From: Portulaca oleracea
Taxonomy: Eukaryota > Streptophyta > Magnoliopsida > Caryophyllales > Portulacaceae
DNA length: 64,000 nt
Assembly (NCBI GenBank): GCA_029582165.1
Contig: CM055872.1
Coordinates: 31,966,761 to 32,030,760 of the forward strand
Direction of reading: 5' to 3'
Shown: positions 1 to 13,700 of the stretch, piece by piece
Numbering within the stretch: position 1 is the first letter of the stretch
How the letters are laid out: every line of letters starts with the position of its first letter
Program-made: the position numbers and the translations under genes
Notes under the pieces: generated by a model
What the model was told of the DNA's origin: nothing
Database searches by the model: none
What the model saw: only the letters and a program-made list of their open reading frames with translations

Positions 1-2685
1 TCAATATATATTTTACCGTCCCAATTTTAATTTATTTAAATTACATTTTCTTTACATAATTTCAAGTGGTAATTTTACCCACTGTATTATTTTTAATCCA
101 AGTTCCATTGTATTTTATTTTTTATGTTACCAAATTATCATCGATATATTTTATTTCCTACAAAACCCAATACTTCAATTTACTACAACAATTACAATAT
201 ATTTATCCTAATGATATCATCCTATTACTATTTAATTAAGATTTTATTTTAATTGTTATTAGTGTTTAATTTAATTAGATGATAGTGTTAAGTTGAGATA
301 TATATGTATTAGTAATAGGGGCTTAAGTCATTTTATTCTCATTCAAATTAGATAACTCTCAAAGGCTTGCATCTTCCTCTTTCTCCCTCCAACCGGCTGA
401 GCACCAGCAGCCACCCCAGCCGCCACTTTTTCCGGCGCCGGCCGGCCTCCTCGCCGCCGCCGTGGTGGCCGTCGCACCCCCTCTTCCTCCCTCTTGTGTT
501 TTCTCCAATTTTAACCTCAAAGGTAACCTCTCAAAACCCCCAATTTCAGTTTCTCTAAACCCTAATCTGAAAATCCATGTTTTATATATGTTTCTTTTGT
601 AATTTTCATATCTTTTACTCTCTTTTATCGTGAATCCAAGTATACAATTGTATTGGTTAAGTTAGGGTTTAAGTTTTGAGTGTATGCATGTATGTTTCTA
701 AGTGTTTATGAGGTTTTATGGTTGAATTCATGGTGGATGATGATTATATGTCAATGCATGTGAATTTCTTGAAAGATTCTGAGTATTCAAGGGCTGAGTT
801 TATGTTTTAAGATTATGAATTAAGTGTTATTATGTTTAATTTGGGTAAATTAGTGAGGTTTTGATGCAAGAGTTCAAGAATATGTCTTTTATGTTGAGTT
901 TATGTTTAACCCATGGATGCATGTGGTTTTTAAGGTCCTTGATGAGTTAATTTTCAAGGTTTATATTCTGGAAATATGGTGGATTAAAGTTTAGGTGAGA
1001 TTTGGTTATGTTTAGTATGATTAAGGGTGAAAAATCAAGTTAAAAACTGAAATTTCGGTAAATAAAGTTTCTGGTTAGTTTCTGGAAAATTTCCGAGACC
1101 TAAAAGTGGGATATTAGGCCAGATTTTTACTCCATGAGATAGCCCAAAGTGTTAACTAACCATAGGCTTTGGAATTTCGAAATTCCGACTAGTATGGGAC
1201 GGGATATGGCCAAAACCGTAACGACACGAATTTGAGTACGTTTCTGGAGTCAGTAACTTGAAGGCTGATTTCCGTCCAGTTGGAGACCTTATTAATTTTT
1301 GTGGTGAACATGAAAGTTTTAAGTCACATTGCAAGCTTTCCGGAAAGGTATGATTTGTAGTTATCCGATATCGGGAGTGTGAGTTACGAGCCCGGGAAGC
1401 AGGGCTGTCCAGAACAAAGTTTCTGCCCAGATTGGGTTCTGTAAAATTCTATCCTAAGGGTCTTAAATCCATTCAATAGAGGTTTTTAAGATTTGATAAG
1501 TTAGGAATATATGACATGATCTTAAGAGTATAAGTTTAAGAGTCAAAAGCATGGGTTGAAGATCTAAGTATGTCCTAAGGTCTCTTTCATAGAAGTTATA
1601 AATTAAATATAAGTTCTAAATTCTCTTCTTAAGTTTAGCAATGAAAGCTCAAGGTTTCTGTTTTTAACCAAGTTTCTCATCTAATTTTATCAACCTCCAA
1701 GCGATAAGTAGCTCTAAGACTCTATCCTCTCACATCTCAACTCAATCTTTATCTTTCAACTACATTCCGAAACCTACAATCTATTCACATTTCACCATCT
1801 CTCATCTCAATTACAACATCTTTAAGCCATCCTTGAGTTCGATGATTTCCATTCTAATCTTCAATCTTTAAGGGCCATTCTTCATCAATCTAAGCCATCA
1901 TTCCAAGGTCCAAGTTCACTCAGTGATTTCACCTTCCAACTTCACCATCTCTATATCATCTCAACCCGAAAATCTTAAGTTTTCTAAACTCCAGTTTCTG
2001 TCCGGGGCCGCTTTGGAGCCCTTCCACTCAGTTTTAGCCTTCGGCCATGTTGACAAAATTCAAGATCATGATTTTTCCTATTCCGAAATGTACTCTTTTA
2101 TGTCATTACGATTTTTCTAACTCAAGTTATACTTCAAACTCTATTTTTATATAAACCTGAAATTTTATTCCTAAAGTATTTCATTTATATTACTAAGTTT
2201 CTAAACTTATGAAGCTAATGTAGAACCTTATTCGGTTCTTCATTTTTATTTATTCTTATCTTAGTTGACAAGTTTTGAAAGCCATCTCCAAGCCGAGCCG
2301 CGCCGCCAAGGTCTTTAGCGTCCCAAGGTACGCAAATTGTCCAACTTTTAACTCTTTATTTATCCTTCAACACAACTATCATTGTGATATTATGTCTACA
2401 TCATGAACTAATATCTTATATTGAATTATTTTCAAGCGGTCCCGCCCCATCATATTCTAGCTAGTTACGTGAAGTGCTAGCCTATACTTTTAGATGCTCC
2501 TGATCAGAGTGTCCTAATGACCTGGCCAGTGTCGACTGCCTAGCAGTCACCCAATCCAAATCTAGATCGGTTTGGGCATGCGCGTGTGTGAGGTGCTTCG
2601 GCATCGATCGTAAGGGATACCGCTCATTTCTAATTATCACAAGTTCATTTCAGTTATTTATATTCATGTCTTATACATATACCAG

Positions 2686-2744
<59 letters not shown>

Positions 2745-3256
2745 ACAATTCAGTTTATTTATGTTTATTCCCTTTCCCGTTTTCAAAATGAATTTAAATG
2801 CCGGCACTAAAACCGTTTTCGAACGGTTTTACGTGTTGGAGGTTTACGTACTGAGTGTTTCCCCACTCACCCTTTTGCAATGTTTTAATGTTTTGTTTTA
2901 GGAGCTTCGAGCTCTCAGGGCAAGGACAAGTCGGTTCCAAAGTAATTCAAGGCTCTTGAGGTAGTTCTCTAAGGAAATCATCGGTTAGCAAGGGCGAGCA
3001 GGATTTTGGAAGTTGTTTTAGTATTTAAGCTATGTTTAAGTTATATACTTTATCCAAGGGTTGTATAAGTTTTATATGTGAAGGTTCTTAAGTTAGTAAG
3101 TTATCTTGTGGTTTTGGAAGTTCTTTGGTGTTGTTGCCTTGTCTCTTTTGGGAGACGGCGGTGACACTTCAACCTAAAAAGTGTTCCGCTGCGCTAATCG
3201 CGGGCTTAGCTTCTCTAAGTAGAGTTTAACCCTGTGATTAAGGTTGGGGTGTTACA
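1..3256 (+). mobile_element. Large Ty3/gypsy LTR, 3' part (left end outside window)
   Basis: The sequence matches, in order and in diverged form, the complete solo LTR at 51121-54738. Both have a GC-rich CCGCC/CCGGC stretch (here 400-480), a block around 'gaacatgaaagtttta', 'atatcggga' and 'cgtactgagt...cccactcac', and a terminal G-rich tract followed by GTTACA (3251-3256). The 5' end (TGT...) lies before the window, so the target duplication cannot be checked; the five bases after the end are TTGTA. No coding capacity is seen; the short ORFs are incidental. LTRs of this size and terminal style fit the Tekay/Del chromovirus lineage, which is inference. Confidence 0.7.
2690..2741. repeat. (TA)n microsatellite
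   Basis: About 26 uninterrupted TA dinucleotides inside the LTR; the overlapping small ORF rich in Tyr-Ile is an artefact of this repeat. Confidence 0.95.
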
Positions 3257-4709
3257 TTGTAAAAAGTGTGACAGTAAATATAAATAAATGATATTTTCGA
3301 ATCAATATTATAACATATAAGTTGCAGGTAGAAAAAATACAATCCAACTCAAAGCCTTGTAGGTAGCGATCCATAATAATGAAAATAAAAAACCATATAT
3401 TATAAATGAATCTCTTAACTGAAGTATATCAATTCTATCATTATTGATGAGTAAGGTACATGTCATGCACCATTTCATTAACATTATACGAAAAATTAAA
3501 AATATCAAGTACAAACTTAATGATGACTATAGAAGCACAAACTCAGCATTCACTGTTGGGATAATCAATAACAACTTAAAGTGTTTATACATAAGCGATA
3601 TAATAACTTGAGGTGTTGTGGTCTCTCAAGCTTACATCTTCTTCTGCTGTTTGATACGTCAAAAGACATTATATGATATCCATATGACGATTCAACATCC
3701 AAATTACAAAGCTAAGTAAAAACAAAAATCTTAACTGAAAAATCAAATTCAAAATACAATGAAACTCGTAACTAAAAAAAGGGGGAAAACCCTAACCGTT
3801 GATGTATCATTTTCAATGAAATCACCGCTCACTATCGTTGGACACCCGACCACTGCCTCTTGACTATCATGTCTGATCAATATCGACTCTTTCAGCACAG
3901 ATGCGACACGCTCATGGGACCTTAAAACCATAAAATTTGCCACTTCCGTGTACGAATTTTACACAAATTTTAATTGCAAGTCCTAAATTCATCCAAAATT
4001 CACACCATATCCTCCTTCACTGCAAATCTCTCACCCAATTGCCAAAAAAAAAAAAAAATAATAATGGAGAGGAAGAAGTAGTAATAACATTAGAGTTGGA
4101 TGAAAAGCAAGGGGTAACACTATTGCGTAAACATTATTATGGAGAGAGGATTTTCCTTTTGGGAAAAATTGAGGATTCAATGGTTGCTTCAAATTGATAG
4201 TACTATTCGAAAACTAGCATGTTTGTATTTGTAGGTTTGCCGATAATTCAATGGTTGCTTCAAATGTTAATAGTTGACAGATTGGAAGGAAATGAAAGAT
4301 GTTTCGATATTTATATATTAGATCGGGAGGTAGAGTCCTAATTAGATTTGGGTGAGAGGTAGAGTCCTAATTAAATTCGGGTGGGAGTTAGACTACTAAT
4401 TGGGTTAGGAAGTGGATTTCTAATTAGATAAGGTAGACTCTTAATCTGATTAGACTTATTGTTTATTATTTTTTTAGATCGATTTTTTTTTATTATTTCA
4501 TGGGCAGGAATTTTTTTACTGTATTTTTAAATCGATTTTTTTTCTTTAATCTGATTGTCCGATAACCCCTACAATCACTCTCGGTTGAGTATTTCAAATT
4601 TCGAATATATTATTTTTATATTATTATAGATTTTCCCAGAATTTCCAAAGTTCTTTTTTCAACACCATCTAATTGTAATTTTCTCATTAATTTTTAATAA
4701 TAGGAACTA
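3257..4709. other. Intergenic spacer, nothing recognised
   Basis: AT-rich sequence between the LTR end and a Stowaway MITE. Two small open frames (3749-3943 minus, 3937-4197 plus) overlap head to head and match no family I know. There is a run of about 15 A at 4044. An imperfect repeat of 'taattagat' style motifs with 'gtagagtcctaatta' lies at about 4330-4440. No gene is supported. Confidence 0.5.
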
Positions 4710-4942
4710 CTCTCTCCATGTTTTTTATCTGTCGTCTATGAAATTGTGTCAAAAACTTTGACCATTAATATTTTAATTTGTATAATGATTCATCATACAA
4801 AATTGATATCATTTGATTCATAATAAAAAATACTATTAAAAAAAGTATAATATTATAATTTTTTATAAAATTTTATATTAGAAATTATTGATTAAAGTTT
4901 GACACTGAAAATTATAAATGACAGATAAAAAATGGGAGGGAG
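4710..4942. mobile_element. Stowaway-like MITE (Tc1/mariner superfamily)
   Basis: A 233-bp AT-rich element has terminal inverted repeats beginning CTCTCTCCATG on the left and ending GGGAGGGAG on the right. The homology runs about 25 bp (…TTTTTTATCTGTCG / GACAGATAAAAAAT…). It is flanked by the dinucleotide TA on both sides (4708-4709 and 4943-4944). A CTCCCTCC terminus plus TA duplication is the signature of plant Stowaway MITEs. No ORF. Confidence 0.9.
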
Positions 4943-4944
4943 TA

Positions 4945-6577
4945 TTAGTAATTAACCCAATCAGTCGCGCCTATTCTGGGTCCGGACCCCGAAAAGATAT
5001 GCATGCATAATTTATTTATTTGTTTTATGAAAGCAGCAGCCAATCCAATGAGGAAGTAAAAGTAGAATATCATGTCAAATAATTATCTTGCTTAAGGATA
5101 ATCTAGTTCTCTTAATGGCTAATTAAGATAGCACTAAGCGGAAAGCAATGACAAAAGCCAAGGGCAAAAAATATCAGTATCAGATTCATATCTTTTTATC
5201 TTGTTGTAAAGTAACGATTAATTAAAATACAGTTATGTACCTGTCTGTATTCGCGATGGAAAGGGCATCCAAACTTTAGTCACAGAAATTGTCCATTACT
5301 CGATTTTTGTAGGGAAATTGAGGGAACCATCTTTTAGAGATCAGGCAATAAGATCATGTTTGTCTGTCTATCATATATATTTTTATATATGCAGCTCAAA
5401 TATTAGACCCTTCCTTCGGGCTGCGACAAGTGAGCATCTATTTTAGGTAAAGAATTTATAATTTAAGAAAATATAGCTGAATTTTGCAATAATATTCATA
5501 CATTTACAGTAAATTTTATAATAAAAGTTGATGAATATTTTCGTAAAATTTAACACCTTCAAAATTCTAAATAAGCATTCCAAAGTATATCATACAACAA
5601 TTAAACTACTGACAAAAACGCAGGGTCGCAAGAGCTGCAAAAAGTGTTGGAGTACGATGTAAAAATAAAAATTAGTTTCAATTATTATCTTAAAACTTAT
5701 TTATTCAATTGTTAACTTTAGTTTTGACTAGGTCAATTTATAATAGAGAATGTTTGGTATGTTTTCCAGGAATGTTTATCTATTTCTCCAAGTTGTCTAA
5801 CCTTTCCTATGTTCGGTTACAAAATATGGATGAGAAAGTTTTTGAGTGGGGTTCAAAATTTTCCTATGATTGATAGGAAACATTTCCTAAAGGGAGTTGA
5901 GAAAGTTGTTTTCGCCAGGGAAAATGAAAGTATTTATAAGGTAGTTTCTCAAAATACCCCTAATAATTATTTTATAAATTTAATAAGGATAGTTTGAATA
6001 TTTTAAGTAAACTTTTCTACCAACTTTCTCATATTTTCAAATGTAAACCAGACCTTGTAATATATTCTTTTTCATTCAAATTTCCCTAAAAAAAGGTTTT
6101 CCGGAAAAAGTTTTCCAGAAAACATTTCCCTAAAAAATAACCAAGCGCTGAAGTGTGTCATAAATGAATACTTTTTTTTCTACTTGAAAGCACGCACCAC
6201 GATTCCCATTAAATGGAAATTATGGTAATTCTGTGAGTATAAATAGTACGTTTGTCAATAATAAACCATAACTGTTAATTTTATTTGTTCACTAATTTAT
6301 TTAATTTTATCAAATTTACAATGTTATAATTTTATTTTCGTTTTATATATTGATAAGGTTTTTGTTTGGTTGGTTTTATATTTCCCAACTAAATTAATTA
6401 TTAAAAATAAAAATAAAAGGGGAGAAGGACATGCCATTACTAGTGAACTTCCATATCTTTTTTTCGGCAAATAAGCTTCATCGCGAGATCCCTAGTGGGT
6501 TTCTGAACAGCGAGCAGAGCCAACAAATATGGCAGTCTAGGAGTATGTCAGTGTCAACAGCAAATGTCATTAACACA
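4945..6577. other. Intergenic spacer with a possible decayed inverted-repeat element
   Basis: No gene is recognised. Between about 5745 and 6150 the left edge ('gtttggtatgttttcca') and right edge ('tttccctaaaaaataacc') are weakly complementary, as in an old hAT-type MITE, but I could not find a clear target duplication. A small open frame (5809-5997) lies inside it. The rest is AT-rich and featureless. Confidence 0.4.
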
Positions 6578-6586
6578 TAAAAATAG

Positions 6587-6770
6587 CAAAAAACGACTTA
6601 GAGGTACTTTACATTTTGTAGAAACTATTTTAAGACACTTACATTGCTAGAATATATTTTGTAGTACTATGTATTTTGGAGGAACAACTAATGAGGTACT
6701 GTTCTAGTAATAAAATGCAATTTTCAGTGACTAAAACTATTTCACGGTAGTTTTACCACGTGCTTTGGTT
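6587..6770. repeat. Left terminal inverted repeat of the MULE
   Basis: Aligns, as its reverse complement and with few gaps, to 40624-40807. Shared blocks include 'ctagaatatattttgt', 'taatgaggta' and 'aaaatgcaattttc'. TIRs of 100-500 bp are normal for Mutator-superfamily elements. Confidence 0.85.
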
Positions 6771-7430
6771 AAAAGAGATAGTTTGACTAATTTACCCCCG
6801 TCAGAAATAAGCAGTCATTGCCTTGCGAAGTCATTCATTGCCCTCCTTTTACTCAACATATCGAAGCTCAACTCCCTAAGGCACACACTGTCACTCTCTC
6901 CTCTTGCTTCTTGATCTTGCGTATCAAAGAAAGTTTCTGGGAACCAACTTCAAAAATCGTTGGTATCATTTCAAAAAATTTATAGTCGAAGAGTAAAATT
7001 GAAGACTATCGAGTGTGCCGAAGATGGTGAGTTTCTAAAATTTGAATTCCTAGTAACGTTTGAAGCTTTTTTTCTCAACTTACGGTTTCATTGTCAAAAA
7101 AAAATTATGTTTTCTAGTTTTCAAAGTTTAGGGTTTTTCAAAATGCTGCTGCTGGGTTAAGATTTTTGGAACAATTATGTGTGAATTTTGTGGGGCTTGA
7201 TTGATTCCTGTGTATTGTGAATTTTAAGAATCTAGAGTTTGGTTGAGTTTGTCTGATGACTATGATTTTTGCGAGAGTTTCTTTAGGGATAAATTATGTC
7301 TGGATTCCATGAGTGTTGTGTGAAATATGGAATGGATGATAAAAATGGGGTCTTGCTCTTTTTTCCATGGTCCTCTGTTTTAGGGTTTAAGGGTTTTGTT
7401 TTATGATAACACCCCCCCCCCCACGCACAC

Positions 7431-9765
7431 GTGCGTTTGCGTTCAATTCACATGGTGGTTGGGGACTTGTTGTTCATTATAGGGAGAATAATATTTGTGG
7501 TTGGTGTTGACTTGGAAAAGTATCAGGTAATGGATGTATCGAAGGATATGCAGGACAATGCCGTGAAAAACGGGATTACAATTCCTAAGTATCCTGGTTT
7601 TAGATGGCATCCCCTTGGAAAAGAAAACCAAAGATGGCCTCTTGTCAATGACGCTGATTGGATGAATTTAGCATTTCAATGGGAGAAGCGAAGGAAGTGT
7701 GTTATTCTAATTTACATGGAGGCTCATAAAGAGGCAAGTGAGTTGAAACAAAGGGTGGAAAACATGGAGAGAAATGAACAAATTGGCCAAGGAACACAAT
7801 CCACTAATGTTAGAGAACCCACCGATAATGTCAGCGTCGGCTACAAGTCATAGGTAACCAACAACGAGCGAGGTAGCAAAATGGGCTGACAATCTCATTG
7901 CTAGTCTGGATATTCCAAGTGCTGAAGTGAACAAGAGAAAGGTATGAATGATTTTAGTGTGTGGAAATGGAAAATTTGATTAATTAGTGTGTTAAAATGA
8001 GCAAGTTTGACCTGACATAGTTTGTGAACATTAAAATTTTGATTTAACCCATCGTATCATTCATTTATTGTCAATTTGCAGCTGCCAAAAACTGGAGTTG
8101 GGCCAGGCCTTGGTACAAGACCACCAAAGATGCCAATCAAAAGGCAATTAAGTTAGAAATGGGCCAAGAATTAAAGTGTATGATGTGGTAAATGGTGTAA
8201 AATTCTAAGGTAGTTTTGGGAAGAAGAGGCCATCAAAAATTTCGTCAGTAGGCCCTATTGCAATTGAGCAGCCATCAGAGTGCCACTCAATGTCATTTCG
8301 GTCTCCTAAGAAGACACCAAAATATATTAGCTTTGCAGCCCAGCAAAGCCCAAGCAAATCTAGTAGGCCACAAACAAGATCTCAAGCGCCCTCCTACTAC
8401 ACTGCAAGCCCATCCAAATCTCAACCCAAACTAAGCGAATAAACACTTCCAGCCCATCAAACAACCCAACCTAATCACAAAGGCCCCATATTAGGTCTCA
8501 ACAAGCGTCCTAGTCCAACTCTAATCTTTGTGATAGCCTAACCTATCCTAGTATGCCATGCACCAGATCTCAAAGTCCACAAAGCCCACCCCATTATATC
8601 CAGCTTCCTAAACCAAGAAAACCCAAGGGGAGCCCATTAAAGTCAACAACCACCATTTCAGAGTCAAAGGTCAACATGTCACAATCAACCAGCAACATGT
8701 CAAAGCCAACAGCCAGCATCAACTGACACTCCTTCTCAGTCACAGTTAACTGGCAGTCCCTCACAGCCAAAGTCAACTACTACAAAGTCATAATCAAAGA
8801 AAGTGGGAAATATAGTTTCTAATAGTGAGGAGGAATCCATGATTAGGGTTCAAATGCATGGATTGCCCAATATTGATTATATAGTTCCGATGTGTAGACT
8901 TCATATCCAAGACAATTATGTGTTTGAAAGTGATGTAGATGACATGAAATGATTATCAAACAAGAGATAATGATGATGGAGACATGGATGAGGATGGCGA
9001 TAATGATCTTGAGGACTTGGCCTATGAAGGACATGAATTCGATGATGCTTTTAGTTCTGACACTACACTAAGTGATGAGGATGATGGGAGTGATGTTGAT
9101 GATAACTTCTTGCTAAATTTGAGCTAGAACACGACACTAAAATCAAGATAACTCTAGGGCATGACATTATTGAAGATGTGAGGGGTGAGTTGTGGACAAG
9201 ATGGCACGTGTCTACAAACAAGGGAAATTGTGGATAAGATCCAAAGATGTTGAAATTAGGTTGGTTGTAGGTGATATGTTCACATGTAAGGAAGTTCTCA
9301 TGGATGTTGTAAAGGACTATCATGCTGAGGATATCGTGACCATGAGAAAGAAAAAGAGTGGAAAAAAAAATATGATGATTTGTGTCAATACAAAGTGCCT
9401 ATGGAGAATACATGCCTTAAGGTAGGTAGACTGGTTTGCATGGGTGATTAAATCCTTGGTTGAGGGTTGTAAGTGCCCCAAAAATCAGTTTAACAAGCTC
9501 GTTGGGTCTAATTGGGTGGCCAGAAAGTTGTTAGAATATGACTTCAAAGACAACATCTACATGTAGACAAAGACAATCTAGGCCATCATCATGAAAAGGT
9601 ATTAGTTTGTTGTTCATAAACACACATGTTGGAGGGCAAGAAGGTTTATGAGAGAAATAGTTCTAGACAAGCATGATGAAGGATACAAGGTGTTGCCATA
9701 GTACATGGAAGTATTTGAGCAATACAATCCTGGATCATATTGCCTAATAAACTGAAGGATAAATA
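7431..9765 (+). pseudogene. MULE transposase, N-terminal part, decayed
   Basis: This is the remnant of a MuDR-type transposase, the protein that cuts and pastes Mutator elements. The first open stretch (7431-7853) ends in a segment of the style seen upstream of the MuDR domain, with 'RWPLVNDADW' and a coiled-coil-like tail. A Ser/Pro-rich middle (8.1-8.8 kb) and an Asp-rich acidic stretch (8.95-9.1 kb) follow. The MuDR transposase N-domain at 9192-9425 shows 'GDMFTCKEVLMDVVKDY' and the Cys…CLWRIHA motif, then 'SNWVARKLLEYDFKDN' and 'HTCWRARR'. Several stops and frameshifts interrupt it. The frame runs out at about 9765 next to the nested copia LTR. The catalytic DDE core that should come next is not found in the window. 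Confidence 0.75.
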
Positions 9766-9775
9766 CTGTCGACCT

Positions 9776-10603
9776 TGTTAGGTTTAAGTTATGTATTTTC
9801 TAAACAGATACAGATTAATTGGCGGAATATTCATAACGATTATAAAACAATTAATCAACCAAGAAATGAACAATTATAGAGGCTTTAGTAATTATACCTG
9901 ATCGCTAATCCGACTAATGTAGAGGTTGAGATTCCAATGTAGAAATCCTCTACTGAAAGTCCACGCAACACTCCGGGAACTTGATTGCTAGATCTACCCG
10001 ATCGAGACATATCTCAATCTAAAGATGTATGTGTTTTGGTATAGGTTGTTGTTTCAGGAAACAAGGACTGCAAACTAAGAGAGAGAGAGAGAGAGGAACT
10101 CAGGAAAACACCTTGGTATCTCCATGAAAGTCTCAAGCAGTTCCCTCGATCTCAATATCTCAGAGATACTCCGTTTTATAGAGTTGGGTGGCTTGTGGAA
10201 AGGGTTATTAAAAACCCTAATGGGCGACTTAATTAACGGCGCATTCTGAGGCCCAACACGGTCCGTGTTGCCCTCCTAAATGTCCTTTAAGTCGGCCCAT
10301 TGTCACCACGGTCCGTGGTGACACCAACACGGACCGTGTTGGATCAATACGATCTAATTCGGTCCTTGTTGGGCTGATTTTTCATAGAAATCAGTTCCCA
10401 ACATTCCTAAACATAATACGATATTACTTATGTTACATACATTCTTCCAGGGCACTAAATTTTGTGGCCTAGGACAAAATAATATAGTTGTAATTAAACA
10501 TATTTAGTTACCGAATATAGAGGTCTCTAGCAAGACATATAATCACTATATTATATTGGTTTAAACTCCATGTATATCGAACATTGTCGGGACATTCCCA
10601 ACA
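9776..10603 (-). repeat. Copia 3' LTR (left copy)
   Basis: It starts TGTTAGG and ends CCCAACA. It carries about 40 bp after the first seven bases that the right copy lacks. It also has a segment (about 10180-10370) with three 'CGGTCCGTG' / 'CGGACCGTG' palindromes that is mostly deleted in the right copy. An (AG)n run is at 10080-10094. Confidence 0.9.
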
Positions 10604-11430
10604 ATCTCCTGCTTGTCCCACAAGTGTCCGATTCATTGAATTCCCTTGTCACTTACTGTCTCAAGTTCGGATAAGGTAAGTTGAAGTCATCCTTATGTAA
10701 GACCCCAAACGTTCCTCGATTTCTAAGTTAGACTTTGAAAAGCAGATGATCAACTATTGATTCTTCTGAGCTCAGCCAACCAGACAACTGGCCCTAATAA
10801 GGAGGATGATGCCATCTTGTTCAAATACACATTCTCACATGATCCAATTGTAACCTAGACACCGCCTTTATAGCCTACTGTTACGAAAGGCATTTGACGC
10901 GCTCCAAAGTTACAACAGACCATGCAGTCTATGTACTGAACTCATGATTCAAGAATTTTCTTTGAGTAGTGAGAGCTCTTATGACGATTCCCAACTTAAT
11001 GAGCTCCCATTACGGGTCAGTTCGGTAGTTGTTCTCAACAATACCCATGTGATTGATTTATGATGTCATCACGTCACTATGTTCATGAAACTCAATCATC
11101 ACCTCAATCCTACATGCTAATTGTGTTGATATCATTACTGTTCCTACGTGATAATACAATTAGGAACCAGGTCGACTATCGACCAAGATTAGCGTCATCA
11201 AGTTCACTAATGGGGTTTCAAAAATCAGACCTCATCCAATTTCCCAAATTGAATTCGCTAGCCTTTTTGGACACTTACATAATTCTAAACTACAATTTAT
11301 GTAAGGTTTGAATTTATTTATTAATGATGAATCAACAAGGTCATAACTCATGAACAATTCATGTAAACTTGACTTGTTCACACTCCGGAATATGGTTAAT
11401 ACATATTCCCGATGCATGACTATCATGCTT
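10604..11430. other. Copia 3' untranslated region
   Basis: On the minus strand this lies between the end of RNase H and the LTR. A purine-rich tract (CAAGCAGGAGAT on the minus strand, about 10604-10615) sits directly against the LTR and is the likely polypurine tract. No coding signal is seen. Confidence 0.6.
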
Positions 11431-13700
11431 TAACTGCAATAGGGGATTAGTCCACAATACTTCCAATGAACCTCTCACATTTTAAAATCATCTCGACTAA
11501 CGAACGTTCGCATAGGGTGATATCTCCGGAACTCATGTTTTAATTCGTAGTGAGCTTCAGTTCCTTTGCTTGAGTGATGGCTCTTGTCAACAAAGCTCCA
11601 TTCCTCTCGCAAGGCTAGAAACAACACCCAGTTCTAAAACGAACTTCACAATCCTAACAGTTTATGTCGCAGCTTCTAAAGTTGTGCCATACTTGTCTTA
11701 TTTATATAATCAAACTCGTGTCATGTTGGGAACCTCTTCCACTTCACCTCAAAAACACTCAAACAGATTGGACAACTTCCTCTTACCTTTTCAGATAATT
11801 ATACCTTTCTGACATAAGTATAGTATCAATGCAACTCTTCACACTTATCAACCACTTTAGATTTAGGACACATCCTTAGTTTTGCTTATACATATACACA
11901 ATATATATGTTATGTCGGTTTTTGAATATCTCGTGGCATACATTAATCTCAAACCTGAAGCATGGGTTATATGTCTCATCCTTTTTAGGCCTCCTGATTG
12001 TTTCAAGACAATCAAATTCCCTAAGGATATGCCACTAATCCATTCTCAAAGCGGGTTAATCTATTCAACACCTAGTCAACTTTGATTCAAACAATCTAAA
12101 TCTTTTAATTTATCATATTATAGATCTTGTCTCCAAGAGAACTCTTAGCCCCACCAATCCTTCAATTTGAAAATTATTCCCAAGTGAACCTCAGTAGACG
12201 CAACATGGAAATCTTCCTCTCAGTAGGCAGTATGTCAATCACATACAATGGAGAAATGCATTGCTCCAACTAAACTTCTTGCAAACACATTATTATTTTA
12301 GCACCTATCAGTATATTAAACCTTTTGATATCCTGGTCAAAACATCAACGATTCCAAATCCTAGAAGCTTCCTCAAGACCACATATGGTCTCTTGAAGTT
12401 TACAAGTATTCCAACCAAAACCATTTAGTTGTGTCAAGTACACATCTTCCTTCCAAATCTAATTTTTGAAGTCGATCTTAATGTCTATCTTAAGAAACTC
12501 ATGTTTTGCTTAAAAACCCTCTTATGCCTGATGGCTCACACCTTCAGACAAGTCAACCAAGTTCTAAACTTGGTTGCATACATAGAGTTCATCTTAGACC
12601 TTATGGAATCTTGACTTGCTAAAGCTTCTTTGTAGGTAGAGTCATTACTTTCTAAAAGTAACATCTCACGCTCATCCATAGAAGATCGATATCTTTGTGG
12701 CCGATTGAGTTGTTTCCCAAACCTTGATTGGAGTAATGTCAATGGCACCTCCTCCTCAACGTTTTGAGGAACTCCTACTGCCTCAACCTCGTTCTTAATT
12801 TCCCGACCAATAGGAAAACTTGGACTAGGATCAAGTAGCGGAGTTTTAGGTGATGATTATAGTGTTTTGTGTCTCTTGAACTTCGGTAAGTTCAAAACTT
12901 CCCACTCTTTCTTTTAGAGAATAACATATTCTCTAAGAAGAAAGCATATTAAGACACAAACACTTTCCTCTACAATAGTTTGTATAAGTGATACCCCTTT
13001 CTTTCAGAAAACGGTTCAGGAACCTCTCTTCTCCATATCATATATGGTGTCTTCTCTAGTGCTTCAGATAATCTTTGTTCAGTAATTAGAGCTATGGTTA
13101 AGTACGTGTATCCCCAAAAAAAGGTAACCGGCAATGTTAACTCAACCATCATTGATCGCACCATATCTAATAAGGTGTGATTCCTCCTCTTAGATACGTC
13201 ATTGAGATCTCGTATTCCTAAAGGAGAGAGTTATGAAACAATTCCACATTCTCTGGAATGGTCAGTGAAATCATGGCTCAAATACTCACCTCCTCAACCT
13301 TATTGAAGGGTTTTGATTTTTTTTCCAAGTTGGTTTTGTACTTCACTTTGAAACTCTTTGAACACTTCAAAAGATTTGGACTTGTGGCGTATTAAGTAGA
13401 TATATCCATATCTACTAAAAATCGTCACTAAAAATGATGAATAGTACAGTAAACCTTCTTCTAGCACTAGTGCTCATAGGCCCACATACATCAATATGTT
13501 TGTATCCTAATAAGTCATTAGCTTGTTCACCGATTCCAATAAGAGGTGATTTTCGTCATCTTACCCATCAGGCATGCTTCACAAACATTGAACTTTTCAA
13601 AGTTTAGGTTTTCCAAAATCCTGCACTATGCAGTTTCTGAATGCATTTCTGATTAATATGACTTCAGCTTATAGTGCCAGAGTTATGTTTCATTTGAGTC
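11430..13700 (-). pseudogene. Copia pol remnant: integrase, reverse transcriptase, RNase H
   Basis: Several copia landmarks can be read on the minus strand, but no frame stays open for more than about 70 codons. From the 5' side: a GAG-pre-integrase zinc region at about 13680-13540 with 'CEACLMGKMTK'; integrase C-terminal motif at 13164-12970 with 'FFWGYTYLTIALI' (family: sFWGYAl.tA.yl); the RT leader at 12748-12536 with 'RYRSSMDEREMLLLESN' and 'YKEALASQDS'; and an RNase H tail at about 11680-11440 with 'RKFVLELGVV' and a conserved 'RRYHPMR'. Multiple frameshifts and stops make it non-functional. The order supports Ty1/copia (integrase before RT). Confidence 0.75.

Noticed and set aside
2588..2791. 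67-codon ORF with a Tyr-Ile repeat
   Set aside because: Produced by the (TA)n microsatellite inside an LTR.
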